A DNA stretch of 64,000 nt from DASSUW01 sp963830725 (GTDB lineage Bacteria > Actinomycetota > Thermoleophilia > Solirubrobacterales > Solirubrobacteraceae): assembly GCA_963830725.1 (NCBI GenBank), contig CAWHNO010000008.1, forward strand, positions 62,001 through 126,000, in the 5' to 3' direction. This document shows, in pieces, positions 45,771 through 54,660 of the stretch. Below the pieces are notes generated by a model. That model was not told the DNA's origin. It did no database searches and worked only from the letters and a program-made list of their open reading frames with translations. The translations under genes and the position numbers were made by a program. The first letter of the stretch is position 1. The number at the start of each line of letters is the position of its first letter.

Positions 45771-48700
45771 ATGGAGTATCGGATCCTCGGTCCGTTCGAG
45801 GTCTCCGACAACGGTCGAGAGATCGAGATCGACGGTCCGAAGCAGCGGGCCCTGCTCGCCGTGCTTCTGCTCCACGCGAATGAGGTTGTCTCGCTGGACC
45901 TCCTGATCGACGAGCTGTGGGGTGAGGCGCCCCCGGCCACAGCGGTCAAGACTCTGCAGGCTCACGTCTCGCGGCTGCGGAAGGCGCTGAACGGCTCGAC
46001 GGACGGAACCGGCGTGCTCCGGACGAGTGGGCGCGGCTACGTCCTCATGGTCGAGCGCGGCGAGCTCGACTCGGACCGCGTTCGGGACATGCTGGAGGAG
46101 GCGCGTCGCGCTCGTGGCGACGGCAAGCCCGAGCAGGCGGCGGAGCTGCTCCGCCGGGCGCTCGCCCTCTGGCGCGGTCCCGCGCTTGCCGACTTCGCCT
46201 ACGAGTCGTTCGCGCAGGCAGAGATCGCACGCCTCGACGAGCTTCGGCTCACGGCGCTCGAAGAGCGCATCGAGGGGGATCTCGCCCTCGGCCGCGACGG
46301 CGAGCTCGTCGGCGAGCTCGAAGCTCTCGTGGCCCGGTACCCGCTTCGAGAGCGGCTGCGCGGCCAGCTCATGCTCGCGCTGTACCGCTCGGACCGCCAG
46401 GCCGAGGCGCTGCATGTCTACCAGCAGGGTCGCCTCGCGCTCGCCCAGGAGGTCGGGCTCGAGCCGAGCCAAGGCCTGCAGCAGCTCGAGCGCCGCATCC
46501 TGCAGCAGGATCCCGTGCTCGATCTGCCGCGACGTGAGGGACCATGGATGCGGCGAGCCGTATCCCGCCGTCATCCGGGTGCGATCGTCCTCGCCGGCGT
46601 CGCCGCGCTTGCCGTCGCCGTCACCGCGGGCGCCCGGCTGGTCGACGACGGCGGCGCCGAACCGGTCGACGACGGCCAGGCGGCGACCACGGGCGGCTAC
46701 GTTCGCGCGCTCGACCCGCGGACAGGCGAGCGACTGGCGACGGTCCCGGTCGGGACGGCTCCTGTGAGCATCGCCGCAGGAGCGGGAGGCGTCTGGGTCC
46801 TCGACGCCGAGGACCGGACGGTGTCCCAGATCGAGCCGAAGCAGCACTCTCTGGTGCGGACGTTCAGCACCGGCTCGACGCCGACCGACATCGCCGCCGG
46901 GATGGCCACGCTATGGATCGGAAACGGCTTTCGCGACCTCGCGACCGCTCTCCCCGGGAGTGTCTCCCGTCTCGATCCGAAGTCGGGCGGCATCGAGGAG
47001 ACCACCGCGCTTTCCGGGCGGAGCCGCACGGCTGCCGTCGTGGCCTCGCAGGACAGCGTTCGACCGCACATGGCAGCGACGCGCGACGCGGTATGGGTCA
47101 TCAATCCCGACCTGACCGTCTCCCGGATCAGCGCGCGCACGAACGACGTGGCCAGGATCGACGGCGTCCGAGCCGACAGCATCGCCGCCGGCGACGGCGA
47201 CGTGTGGGTCGTCGGCGTTCACGGCGATCTCATCGAGATCGATGCGCGGACGAACCGTGTGGCGAACCGCATCGAGGTTGCCGCGGCCAGCCTGACGGCG
47301 CTGGCGGTCGGCGGCGGAGCGGTGTGGGCCGCTGATCCCGTGGGCGGGAGCGTCTGGCGTATCGATCCCGAGCCGAAGCCGATCCTGCGGACCATCCCGG
47401 TGGCGGTCGGCGTGGACGGGATCGCGTTCGGCGAAGGGGCCGTGTGGGCGACGAACGAGGTCGCCGGCGAGGTCTATCGCATCGACCCGCGCACGAACCG
47501 CGCGGTGCGTCGTCAGCAGGATCGCATCGGCGCGTGGAATCGCGGTGGGCGAGGGCGCCGTGTGGGTGACGGCAGCACCGCCGCGCCCCTCCGACGCGGC
47601 CTCTGCCGAGTTTCGCGTGCAGCCGGGTCACCTACGCGGGCGCGGGTGCGCCGCGCTTCCTCATCGCCTCCGATCTCCCGCTGCACGGGCCGGGCCGCGG
47701 GGCGACCGCGCCCATGGTGGAGGCGATCCGCTTCGTGCTCGACCGACGCGACTTCAGGGCCGGACGCTTCACGGTCGGCTACCAGTCATGCGACGACTCG
47801 ACGGCCCAGGCGGGCACGTACGACGTCCACACCTGCTTCTCGAACGCACGGGCCTACGCCCGCAACCTCAAGGTGATCGGGGTCATCGGCGCTTACAACT
47901 CCGGCTGCTCGGACGTGCAGATCCCGGTCGCCAACCAGGCCGCGGCCGGGCCCTTGGCGATGATCAGCACCTCGAACACCTGGAACGGTCTCACGCGCCC
48001 CTACGAGGGAATGCGCCGAGGCGAGCTCGAGGCGCGGTATCCGTCGGGTGTCCGGAATTACGTCCGGATCGCGGCTGCCGACCATCTGCAGTCGGTGGCG
48101 AACGCCGCGCTCGTCAAGGAACTCGGCCTGAGAGACCTCTTCGTCCTGTCACCCGACGGCGATCGCTACTTCACCACCGACGTGCGCACGGCGGCACGCA
48201 ATCTCGGGCTCCGGATCGTCGGCTCGGCGAACTGGAACACCGAAGCTCGAGGATTCACGCGCCTTGCGCAACGCATCGCCCGGACTCACGCTCAGGCCGT
48301 CTTCATCGCCGGCTTCATCCATCCGCACGGAGGCGCGCTGGTTCGCGATCTCCGTGCCCGGCTCGGTCGCGACGTCGCCCTGCTGGCACCCGACTACTTC
48401 ACGCCCATCCCGGACCTGTTGGCCCGCGCCGGGCCGGCGGCACAGGGAATGTACGTCAGCGTGTTCGGCGTGGCGAACACGGAGCTCCCGCCGCGGGGGA
48501 CGCACCTGCTCGAGGCGTTCGAGGCAGCCTCCGGGAGAAAGCAGAGCTCACCCTCGACCGCCATGTACGCCGCGCAGGCCACCGAGATCCTGCTCGACGC
48601 GATCGGGCGTTCCGACGGCACGCGCTCGTCCGTGACACGAGAGCTCCGCGGGACGAGCATCGAGGACGGCATCCTCGGGAAGCATCCGGTTCGACGAGAA

Positions 48701-48836
48701 CGGCGACATGGTGGAAGCACCGGTGACCATCTTCCGCGTCGTCGGCAAGCGACGGCGGACCTCGTCGATCCCACCCGAGTTTCGCGGTGCGGTCGTCGAT
48801 CGCACGATCGCGGCGCGCGCAGCGCTCCTTCGCTGA
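45771..48836 (+). CDS. BTAD regulator fused to a beta-propeller and a periplasmic-binding-protein domain (frame breaks)
   Basis: About 1,020 residues. Residues 1-95 form an OmpR/SARP winged helix (EYRILGPFEVSDNGREIEI, LLIDELWGEAPPATAVKTLQ) and 96-245 a BTAD domain (LYRSDRQAEALHVYQQGR). A membrane helix follows (AIVLAGVAALAVAVTAGA, about 266-288), then an external Vgb-like propeller with repeated VAAGxGAVWV motifs, then a type-1 periplasmic-binding domain (NLKVIGVIGAYNSGCSDVQIPV, AQAVFIAGFIHPHGGALV). Frame breaks lie near 47527, 47620 and 48680. It looks like a one-protein transmembrane ligand sensor and DNA-binding regulator. GGGAG precedes the ATG. Confidence 0.8.
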
Positions 48837-48945
48837 TTCACGTCATCGCTCTTTAGATCCCTGACAGATTCACGCGTTAACGACTCACGCGGTGGTTTGC
48901 GATGGTTCGATCGCGCGGGATACAGGCCTGGGTCCGCCCTGACGC

Positions 48946-51109
48946 TCAGGCCGCCTCGACCCTGACCGGCACCGCGTTGAACGCGGCGTTGCCGGTGATC
49001 GCGTCGACGACCGAAGGGTCGGTGATGTCGTTGACGCTCGCGCCGGCCTTCTCCGCGGCCAGTCGCCACCCGACGCCCGGGCGCGCGTGCCCGAAGCCGT
49101 GCGGGATCGAGACCACGCCGGGGCGGATCTCGTCGCTGACCTCGAGCGGCAGCTCGATCGCGCCGACGCGCGAGACCACGCGCACCTGGTCGCCGTCGTC
49201 GAGCCCGCGCGCGTGCGCGTCGTCGGGATGCAGCAGCGCGGTACAGCGGTCGGCGCCCTTCATCAACCGCGCGCTGTTGTGCATCCACGAGTTGTTGCTG
49301 CGCAGCTGTCGGCGGCCGATGAGCGTCAGGTCGTAGCCGTCGGACAGTGCGTCCTCGCGCTCGCGCGCGTGGTCGGCCAGCTTCGCCGCCTCCTCGACGA
49401 GCACCGGCGGCGCGAGCTGCACGCGCTTGCCCGCCGTGTCGAGCGCGCCCGGCAGCCGCGGCTCGAGCGGGCCCAGGTCGATGCCGTGCTTGGCGCGCTT
49501 GATCTTCGCGACGGTCACGCCCTTGAGCGGGCCGCGCCGCAGGATGCCGTGCGGCCCGAGCGCGATGGCGAGGTCGATGAACCGCTCGGGTGTCGTGAAC
49601 GCCGAGGGGAGGCTCGCGACCGCCGCCTCGGCGCGGCGCCCGACCCCGCGGCCGAGTCGGCTCGTCAGCGCTGTCAGGATCTGCCAGTCCTCGCGCCCGT
49701 CCTTCGGCTTCGGCAGCGCGGCCGGGCTGTAGCGGATGTGGTTGCGCACGGAGACGAGCGGCATGACGATGTCGATGTCGGAGCGCTCGAGCGTCGAGAC
49801 CGGCGGCAGGATCACGTTCGCGTGGCGCGTGGTCTCGGTGACGTACATGTCGACGGCCACGCACCACTCGAGCGTCGCGAGCGCCTGCTCCAAGCGCGCG
49901 CCGCCGGGCGTCGAGAGCACCGGGTTGCCGGCCCAGATCAGCATGCCGCGAACCTGGCCCTCGCCTGGCGTCGTGATCTCGTCCGCCAGGCCGGCGACCG
50001 GCAGCTCGCCGTTCATCTCGGGCAGCCCGCTGAGGCGCTGCGTGTGGCGGCCGTGGTCGCCGAAGCCGAGCAGCCGGGCGCGCTTCAGCACGGCGCCGAC
50101 GTCGAACGCGGGGTTGGGGAACATCGCGCCGCCGCGGACGTCGAGGTTGCCGGTGACGGCGTTGAGCACGTTGATGAGCCAGTGCGTGAGCGAGCCGGTC
50201 CGCTGCTGGCACACGCCGACGCGCCCGTACGCGACCGCCCGCTCGGCGTCCGCGAACTCGCGCGCCAGCCGCTGCGACCGTCGCCTCGTCGACGCCCGCG
50301 ATCGGCGCGGCGCGCGCGAGCGGCCAGTCCGCGGCAAGCGCCTCGATCGTGGCGAACCCGTCGGCGTGGCCCTCGAGGTGGCCGAGCCGCGTGCGGCCCT
50401 CCGCGAACAGCACGTGCAGCATCCCGAGCAGCAGGTAGGGATCGCCGCCGGGGGCGATCGCGACGTGCTCGGACGCGTGCGCCGCGGTCTCGGTGCGGCG
50501 CGGGTCCACGACCACGACGGTGCCGCCGCGCGCGACGATCGCGCGCAGCCGGTGGCGCGCGCCCGGCGCCGTCATGAGCGAGCCGTTCGACACCGACGGG
50601 TTCGCGCCGAGCACGAGCATGTAGTCGGTGCGGTCGACGTCGGGGATCGGGAACAGCGCGAGGTTCCCGAACATCTCGGCCGACGTCAGGTGCTGCGGCA
50701 GCTGGTCGGCCGACGTCGCCGAGTAGTGGTTTCGCGTGTCGAGCACGTGGCGCAGCGGCAACCCGGACAGCACCGCCATCGTGTGCGCGCTCGGGTTGCC
50801 GAAGTAGGTGGCGACCGCGTCGTTGCCGTGGCGTCGCTGGACCGCGCGCAGCCCGTCCGCGGCCATGTCGAGCGCCTCGTCCCAACCGATCTCCTCCCAC
50901 TCCGAGCCGACCCGGCGCACCGGCCGCCGGAGTCGGTCGGGATCCGTGTACAGGTCCGCGAGCGCCGCCGCCTTCGGGCAGATGTAGCCGCGCGAGATCG
51001 GGTCCTCCGCGTCGCCGGTGATCCGCAGCACGCGGTCGCCGTCGACCTCCACGTCGATGCCGCAGTGCGCCTCGCATAGCGTGCACTGGCGATGAACCGT
51101 CTGCGGCAT
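48946..51109 (-). CDS. molybdopterin-dependent oxidoreductase (one frame break)
   Basis: About 720 residues of the FdhF/BisC superfamily. The N-terminus has a [4Fe-4S] site (CTLCEAHCGIDVEV, YICPKAAAL), then the bis-MGD-binding domains (DYMLVLGANPSVSNGSLM, VRGMLIWAGNPVLSTPG, TETTRHANVILPPVSTLE) and the C-terminal molydopterin dinucleotide-binding barrel (RQLRSNNSWMHNSARL, LHPDDAHARGLDDGDQVRVVS). The frame breaks near 50275, at VAAAGARVR / RLAREFADAE. The active-site ligand residue (Cys, Sec or Ser) cannot be assigned with certainty. No electron-transfer subunit adjoins. Confidence 0.85.
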
Positions 51110-51135
51110 GCGCAGAGCCTACGGCCGCGGCCCAA

Positions 51136-51165
51136 GAACGACAAAAGCCCCGGCATGCGGGGCCT
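51136..51165 (-). terminator. intrinsic terminator of tRNA-Leu
   Basis: On the minus strand the perfect stem GCCCCG-CATGC-CGGGGC (51163-51147) is followed by TTTTGTCGTTCTT. It begins eleven bases after the tRNA 3' end. The T-rich tail runs to within about 25 bases of the oxidoreductase start. Confidence 0.8.
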
Positions 51166-51173
51166 TCGCGTCA

Positions 51174-51258
51174 TGCGCCGAAGAGGACTCGAACCTCCAC
51201 CCGGTTATCCCGGACCAGGCCCTCAACCTGGCGCGTCTACCAATTCCGCCATCGGCGC
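51174..51258 (-). tRNA. tRNA-Leu (anticodon GAG)
   Basis: An 85-base class II tRNA. The acceptor stem GCGCCGA pairs with TCGGCGC, followed by discriminator A. The anticodon stem is CCAGG / CCTGG with the loop TTGAGGG (anticodon GAG). The variable arm is long (TCCGGGATAACCGGG region), and the T-loop is GTTCGAGTC. CCA is not encoded. A terminator follows directly. Confidence 0.95.
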
Positions 51259-51327
51259 GGTGAGGGCCGGAGTATAGCCCTGCGCCGGTAGCCGTTTGCA
51301 TCCGTCCTGACCCCTCGCTACTGTGCC

Positions 51328-51341
51328 CGAACAGATGTTCG
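51328..51341. promoter_or_regulatory. SOS box of lexA
   Basis: CGAACAGATGTTCG matches the actinobacterial LexA operator CGAAC-N4-GTTCG exactly. It lies 36 bases before the lexA start codon and implies negative autoregulation. Confidence 0.9.
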
Positions 51342-51376
51342 CTTCGCATCCACGAACCCAGGAGTAGAGGCCCGTC

Positions 51377-52006
51377 ATGGACATCGGGAAGGACCTGACG
51401 AAGCGCCAACAGGAGATCTTCGACTTCATCAAGAAGTACTCGGCGAAGTACGGCTATCCACCGACGGTGCGGGACATCGGGAAGGCCGTCGGCCTGGCCT
51501 CGTCGTCGACCGTGCACGCGCATCTGTCGAACCTCGAGAAGGTCGGCCTTCTCCGGCGCGACCCGTCGAAGCCGCGCGCGATCGAGATGCTCGACAAGAC
51601 CGTCGACGCGGTGAAGTCCGTCGTCGGCGCGTCGGACGGGCTGCCGCTCGTCGGCAACGTCGCCGCCGGCCAGCCGATCCTCGCGGACGAGAACATCGAG
51701 GACCGGGTGGCGGTCGACGCTCGCATCGGCGGCGACGAGGGCGAGTACGTCCTCACCGTCCGCGGCGACTCGATGGTCAACGCCGGCATCTTCGCCGGCG
51801 ACCTCGTGGTCGTGCGCCCGCAGGACACCGCCACGGACGGGGACATCGTGGTCGCGCTGCTCGGCGAGGACGCCACGGTCAAGCGCTTCTTCAAGGAGAG
51901 CGACCACGTGCGCCTGCAGCCGGAGAACGACAGCATGGAGCCGATCCGCTCGCGCGAGGTGCAGGTGCTCGGCCGCGTGGTCGGGGTGATGAGGAAGGTC
52001 GCATGA
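51377..52006 (+). CDS. lexA: LexA repressor
   Basis: A 209-residue SOS repressor. The winged helix-turn-helix is LTKRQQEIFDFIKKYSAKYGYPPTVRDIGKAVGLASSSTVHAHLSNLEKVG. The self-cleavage site Ala-Gly lies in VGNVAAGQP near residue 97. The catalytic Ser is in VRGDSMVNAGIFAGD (near 132) and the Lys in ATVKRFFKE (near 169). RecA-stimulated cleavage would release the boxes found here at lexA, imuB and dnaE2. AGGAG precedes the ATG. The stop overlaps the next gene (ATGA). Confidence 0.97.
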   Translation: MDIGKDLTKRQQEIFDFIKKYSAKYGYPPTVRDIGKAVGLASSSTVHAHLSNLEKVGLLRRDPSKPRAIEMLDKTVDAVKSVVGASDGLPLVGNVAAGQPILADENIEDRVAVDARIGGDEGEYVLTVRGDSMVNAGIFAGDLVVVRPQDTATDGDIVVALLGEDATVKRFFKESDHVRLQPENDSMEPIRSREVQVLGRVVGVMRKVA

Positions 52007-52245
52007 GCGCGCTGCTGGAACGAAGCCCTACCGTGCGTCGTATGCGCGAGGGCGAGTGGCGGCCGCAGCCGAACGGCGAGTCGGGGCCGACGCTCGACGA
52101 TGTCATCTCGCGCGCGTGGGAGGTCCTGCGCGCAGACGTGCCCGCCGCCTGCCCCGTCTGCGGCGGCGAGCTCGTGCCGCGCCCGTCCGCCGGCTCCGGT
52201 GTGGTCGGCGGCCGCTGCGAGTCGTGCGGCACCTCGCTCGCGTAG
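52003..52245 (+). CDS. small zinc-ribbon protein coupled to lexA
   Basis: An 80-residue protein whose ATG overlaps the lexA stop. A polar N-terminal part contains a helix (TLDDVISRAWEVLRADVP), and the C-terminus is a zinc ribbon with CPVCGGEL and CESCGTSLA. An internal ATG (MREGEWRPQP) is an alternative start. The coupling implies damage-inducible expression. I know no characterised homologue. Confidence 0.7.
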   Translation: MSALLERSPTVRRMREGEWRPQPNGESGPTLDDVISRAWEVLRADVPAACPVCGGELVPRPSAGSGVVGGRCESCGTSLA

Positions 52246-52258
52246 CCTGCGGGCCACG

Positions 52259-52639
52259 ATGACCGCCGCCGACGACCGCGCCGCCCTCGAACAGCTCCAG
52301 CGCGACTGGATGCAGGCGGTCGAGGACCGCGACATGGACCGGCTCGAGGAGATCGTCGCGCCCGGCTTCCGCTTCACGGCGATCCACCTCAACCCCGAGC
52401 CGATGACGCGCGACCAGTGGATGGAGGCGGCTCGCGAGGGCTACACGATCGTGTCGTTCGCCTACGAGTCGATGGACATCGACGTGCACGGCGACACGGC
52501 GGTCGTCCACTCGCGCTACTCGCAGATCGCGAGCCTCCACCACACGAGCCTGTCGAACGCCTTCCGGCTGACCGACGTGTGGTCGCGTCTCGACGGTCGG
52601 TGGCGCGTGGTCGCGCGCCACAGCTCGATCCTGAGCTGA
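52259..52639 (+). CDS. NTF2-like (SnoaL/DUF4440-type) protein
   Basis: A 126-residue cone-shaped NTF2-fold protein: DRAALEQLQRDWMQAVEDRDMDRLEEIVAPGFRFT, then a middle helix, MDIDVHGDTAVVHSRYSQIA, and the C-terminal FRLTDVWSRLDGRWRVVARHSSIL. These are the standard strands of DUF4440-like proteins. The ligand or substrate is unknown. It starts 13 bases after the zinc-ribbon gene and may be in the lexA operon. Confidence 0.85.
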   Translation: MTAADDRAALEQLQRDWMQAVEDRDMDRLEEIVAPGFRFTAIHLNPEPMTRDQWMEAAREGYTIVSFAYESMDIDVHGDTAVVHSRYSQIASLHHTSLSNAFRLTDVWSRLDGRWRVVARHSSILS

Positions 52640-52647
52640 GCCGCGCC

Positions 52648-52700
52648 GAGGTTCGAAACTGCGGCATACCGCTCTGAGGTCCGAACTGCGGCATTGAAGG
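52648..52700. repeat. two direct copies of a short dispersed repeat
   Basis: GAGGTTCGAAACTGCGGCAT (52648-52667) and GAGGTCCGAACTGCGGCAT (52676-52694) are near-identical and 28 bases apart. A further copy lies inverted at 56195-56215 (read on the minus strand, TCGAACTGCGGCATTGAGG) and a partial one at 56114-56124. All are intergenic. Confidence 0.55.
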
Positions 52701-52764
52701 GGCACGGAGGGTGGCCGGTTGCGCATCGTGGAACGCAGTCGCGCGAGCTGCGCGGGCTCGGAGC

Positions 52765-52811
52765 GGTTGGGGTTGCTAGCACGCGCTATGCGCGCATTAG
52801 CAACCCCAACC
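52765..52811. terminator. long hairpin between convergent genes
   Basis: Perfect 14-base arms GGTTGGGGTTGCTA (52765-52778) and TAGCAACCCCAACC (52798-52811) enclose a smaller CGCGC/GCGCG stem. It sits between the convergent NTF2-like and dehydrogenase genes. It has no T-run but is a likely bidirectional stop. The palindrome TGCACGTGCA follows at 52812-52821. The rest of the 300-base gap shows nothing else. Confidence 0.5.
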
Positions 52812-52938
52812 TGCACGTGCACCTATTTTCGGCGCCCACAAGCCGTCCGGCGTTGCACTTCGCGGAACACCGGCGCCGGAAGCAGCCCACCCCGCCTCCC
52901 TACAAGCGGGGTTTCCAGACCCGCCGACCGCGCCGACG

Positions 52939-53790
52939 TCAGTTCTTCGAGTACTCGTAGAACCCACGGCCGCTCTTGCGACCGAGCAGGCCGGCCTCGA
53001 CCATGCGGTTCAACAGCGCGGGCGAGACCGACGCGGGGTCGCGGAACTCCTCGTGCAGCGACTCGCTGACCGCGAGCAGCGTGTCGAGCCCGATCAGATC
53101 GCTCAACCGCAGCGGCCCCATCGGATGCGCGCAGCCGAGCACCATCCCGCGGTCGATGTCCTCGCGCGAGGCGAAGCCCGACTCGTACATCCGGATCGCC
53201 GACAGCAGGTACGGGATCAGCAGCGCGTTGACCACGAAGCCGGCGCGGTCCTGGGAGTCGATGCACTCCTTCCCCAACGTCTGCTCGGCGAACTCGCGCG
53301 CACACGTGGCGGTCTCGTCGGCGGTCATGATCGAGTGCACGATCTCCACCAGCGGCAGCACCGGCACCGGGTTGAAGAAGTGCAGCCCGATCACCTTGTG
53401 CGGTTGCGAGGTCTCGGCGCCCAGCTTCATGATCGGGACCGACGACGTGTTCGACGCGAGGAACTGCGCCTCGGGCAGCAGCGCATCGAGCCGCTTGAAC
53501 AGCTCGCGCTTGAGCCCTTCGTCCTCGACGATCGCCTCGATCGCCGCGTCGGCGCCCTCGACGTCGTCCAACGAGGTCGTGAAAGCCAGCCGCTCGAGCG
53601 CCGAGGCACGATCCTCCTCGGACACATGCCCGCCGCGCACGCCGCGGTCGAGCGACTTCGAGATCGCCGCCTGCGACTTCTCGCAGCGGTCCACGTCGAT
53701 CTCGACGACCGTCACGTCGACGCCCGAGCGCGCGCACACCTCCGCGATGCCCGAACCCATGAGCCCGCCGCCGATGACTCCCATTCGCAT
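52939..53790 (-). CDS. 3-hydroxybutyryl-CoA dehydrogenase
   Basis: A 283-residue 3-hydroxyacyl-CoA dehydrogenase. The NAD-binding GVIGGGLMGSGIAEVCARSG (GxGxxG) and VVEIDVDR are followed by LASNTSSVPI, the catalytic His in GLHFFNPVPVLPLVEIV, GKECIDSQDRAGFVVNALL, and the C-terminal domain HPMGPLRLSDLIGLDTLL with GRKSGRGFYEYSKN. Length and motifs fit FadB2/Hbd enzymes of butyrate or fatty-acid metabolism. It stands alone here. Confidence 0.93.
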   Translation of the reverse strand: MRMGVIGGGLMGSGIAEVCARSGVDVTVVEIDVDRCEKSQAAISKSLDRGVRGGHVSEEDRASALERLAFTTSLDDVEGADAAIEAIVEDEGLKRELFKRLDALLPEAQFLASNTSSVPIMKLGAETSQPHKVIGLHFFNPVPVLPLVEIVHSIMTADETATCAREFAEQTLGKECIDSQDRAGFVVNALLIPYLLSAIRMYESGFASREDIDRGMVLGCAHPMGPLRLSDLIGLDTLLAVSESLHEEFRDPASVSPALLNRMVEAGLLGRKSGRGFYEYSKN

Positions 53791-53870
53791 GGCCGCGCAC
53801 GGTACCTCACAACGCGATCAAGACCCGCGCCGCACGAGAGCGGCGGAGACGCCTCGCAGGCCGCTAAGGG

Positions 53871-54101
53871 CTACGCGGCCCCGGCGTCCACCGGCACAAC
53901 GCAGACGCAGTTGGGCAGCTTCGCCGAGCCGGGAAGGACCATTCGCCCAGCGCCACGCTCGAGCGCGGCCTGCCGGGCGACGTCGGTGGCTTCCTTCCGG
54001 TCGTCGACGTGCTGCGCCAACGGCGTCTCCGAGCCGTGGGCATCGATGTAGATCACGTCGTACATGGCGTCAGTTTCGTCCGACGTCCGGACGAACTGCA
54101 T
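53871..54101 (-). CDS. small protein of unknown function
   Basis: A 76-residue protein with a compact alpha/beta pattern: MYDVIYIDAHGSETPLAQHVDDRKEATDVARQAALERGAGRMVLPGSAKLPNCVCVVPVDAG. Two starts are possible (54101 or 54065), neither with a clear ribosome-binding site. TATTGT nine bases before 54101 could be a -10 for a near-leaderless mRNA. It diverges from rnpB. Two Cys near the end (NCVCV) could bind metal. Family not recognised. Confidence 0.55.
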   Translation of the reverse strand: MQFVRTSDETDAMYDVIYIDAHGSETPLAQHVDDRKEATDVARQAALERGAGRMVLPGSAKLPNCVCVVPVDAGAA

Positions 54102-54143
54102 GGTCTGATCACAATACCTTTACTCGCGCTAGCGTTCCACCCC

Positions 54144-54452
54144 GCAGACCGAGTAGCCGCGGAGGTAGCGACCTTCGAGGAAAGTCCGGACACCACAGGG
54201 CACGGTGGTCGGTAACGCCGACCCGGGGAAACCCGCGGGAAAGTGCCACAGAAATCACACCGCCTAAGCCCATCGGGCCGGCAAGGTTGAAATGGTGCGG
54301 TAAGAGCGCACCGGCGCCGCGGTGACGCGGCGGCCAGGCAAACCCCACCGGGTGCAAGGCCAAGCAGGACCGTTTGCAGGCTGCCCGCCAAGGTCCAGGT
54401 CGGCCGCTCAGATGGATGGCTACTCAAGACAGAATCCGGCTTACAGGTCTGC
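54144..54452 (+). ncRNA. rnpB: RNase P RNA, bacterial class A
   Basis: The catalytic RNA that matures tRNA 5' ends. Universal blocks are present in order: GAGGAAAGTCCGGACACC (54177 on), CACAGGGCACGGTGG, GGGAAACCCG, GAAAGTGCCACAGAAA, AAATGGTGCGGTAAGAGCGC, GGCAAACCCC and AGACAGAATCCGGCTTACAG near the 3' end. The ends are set by helix P1, GCAGACC (54144-54150) pairing with GGTCTGC (54446-54452). A terminator hairpin follows four bases later. Confidence 0.95.
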
Positions 54453-54455
54453 TAC

Positions 54456-54485
54456 GGGAAGGGCCTCCGCAAGGGGGCCCTTTCC
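54456..54485 (+). terminator. rnpB terminator hairpin
   Basis: GGAAGGGCCTCC pairs with GGGGGCCCTTTCC across a GCAA tetraloop, giving a stem of about 12 pairs right after the RNase P RNA. A short pyrimidine-rich tail (TTTCCTATACCCC) overlaps its end. Confidence 0.75.
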
Positions 54486-54541
54486 TATACCCCGATTCGC
54501 GAAAAACACAGCCCTACGGACCGTTTGGTGGGTGGGGCCGA

Positions 54542-54572
54542 CGAACCGTGTCCGCGCGCGGACCGCGGTTCG
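54542..54572. repeat. GC-rich hairpin between rnpB and imuB
   Basis: CGAACCG (54542-54548) pairs with CGGTTCG (54566-54572), and GTCCGC with GCGGAC inside. The remainder of 54486-54646 contains no coding frame I can support. Confidence 0.4.
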
Positions 54573-54646
54573 CGCGCGATCGCCCCGGGCGGGGCGCCGC
54601 TCAGCCCCGAGGCAGGAACGCGGCTTGCCGCGCGGCCCTCGGAGTG

Positions 54647-54660
54647 CGAACATGTGTTCG
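54647..54660. promoter_or_regulatory. SOS box overlapping the imuB start
   Basis: CGAACATGTGTTCG is a perfect CGAAC-N4-GTTCG LexA operator. The GTG start codon of imuB (54654-54656) is inside it. The 16-base sequence TGCGAACATGTGTTCG is identical to that at dnaE2. Confidence 0.88.

Noticed and set aside
52640..52938. Repeats near 52.65-52.82 kb as a CRISPR array
   Set aside because: Only two near-direct copies with an 8-base gap and a separate hairpin; no regular spacers and no cas genes.
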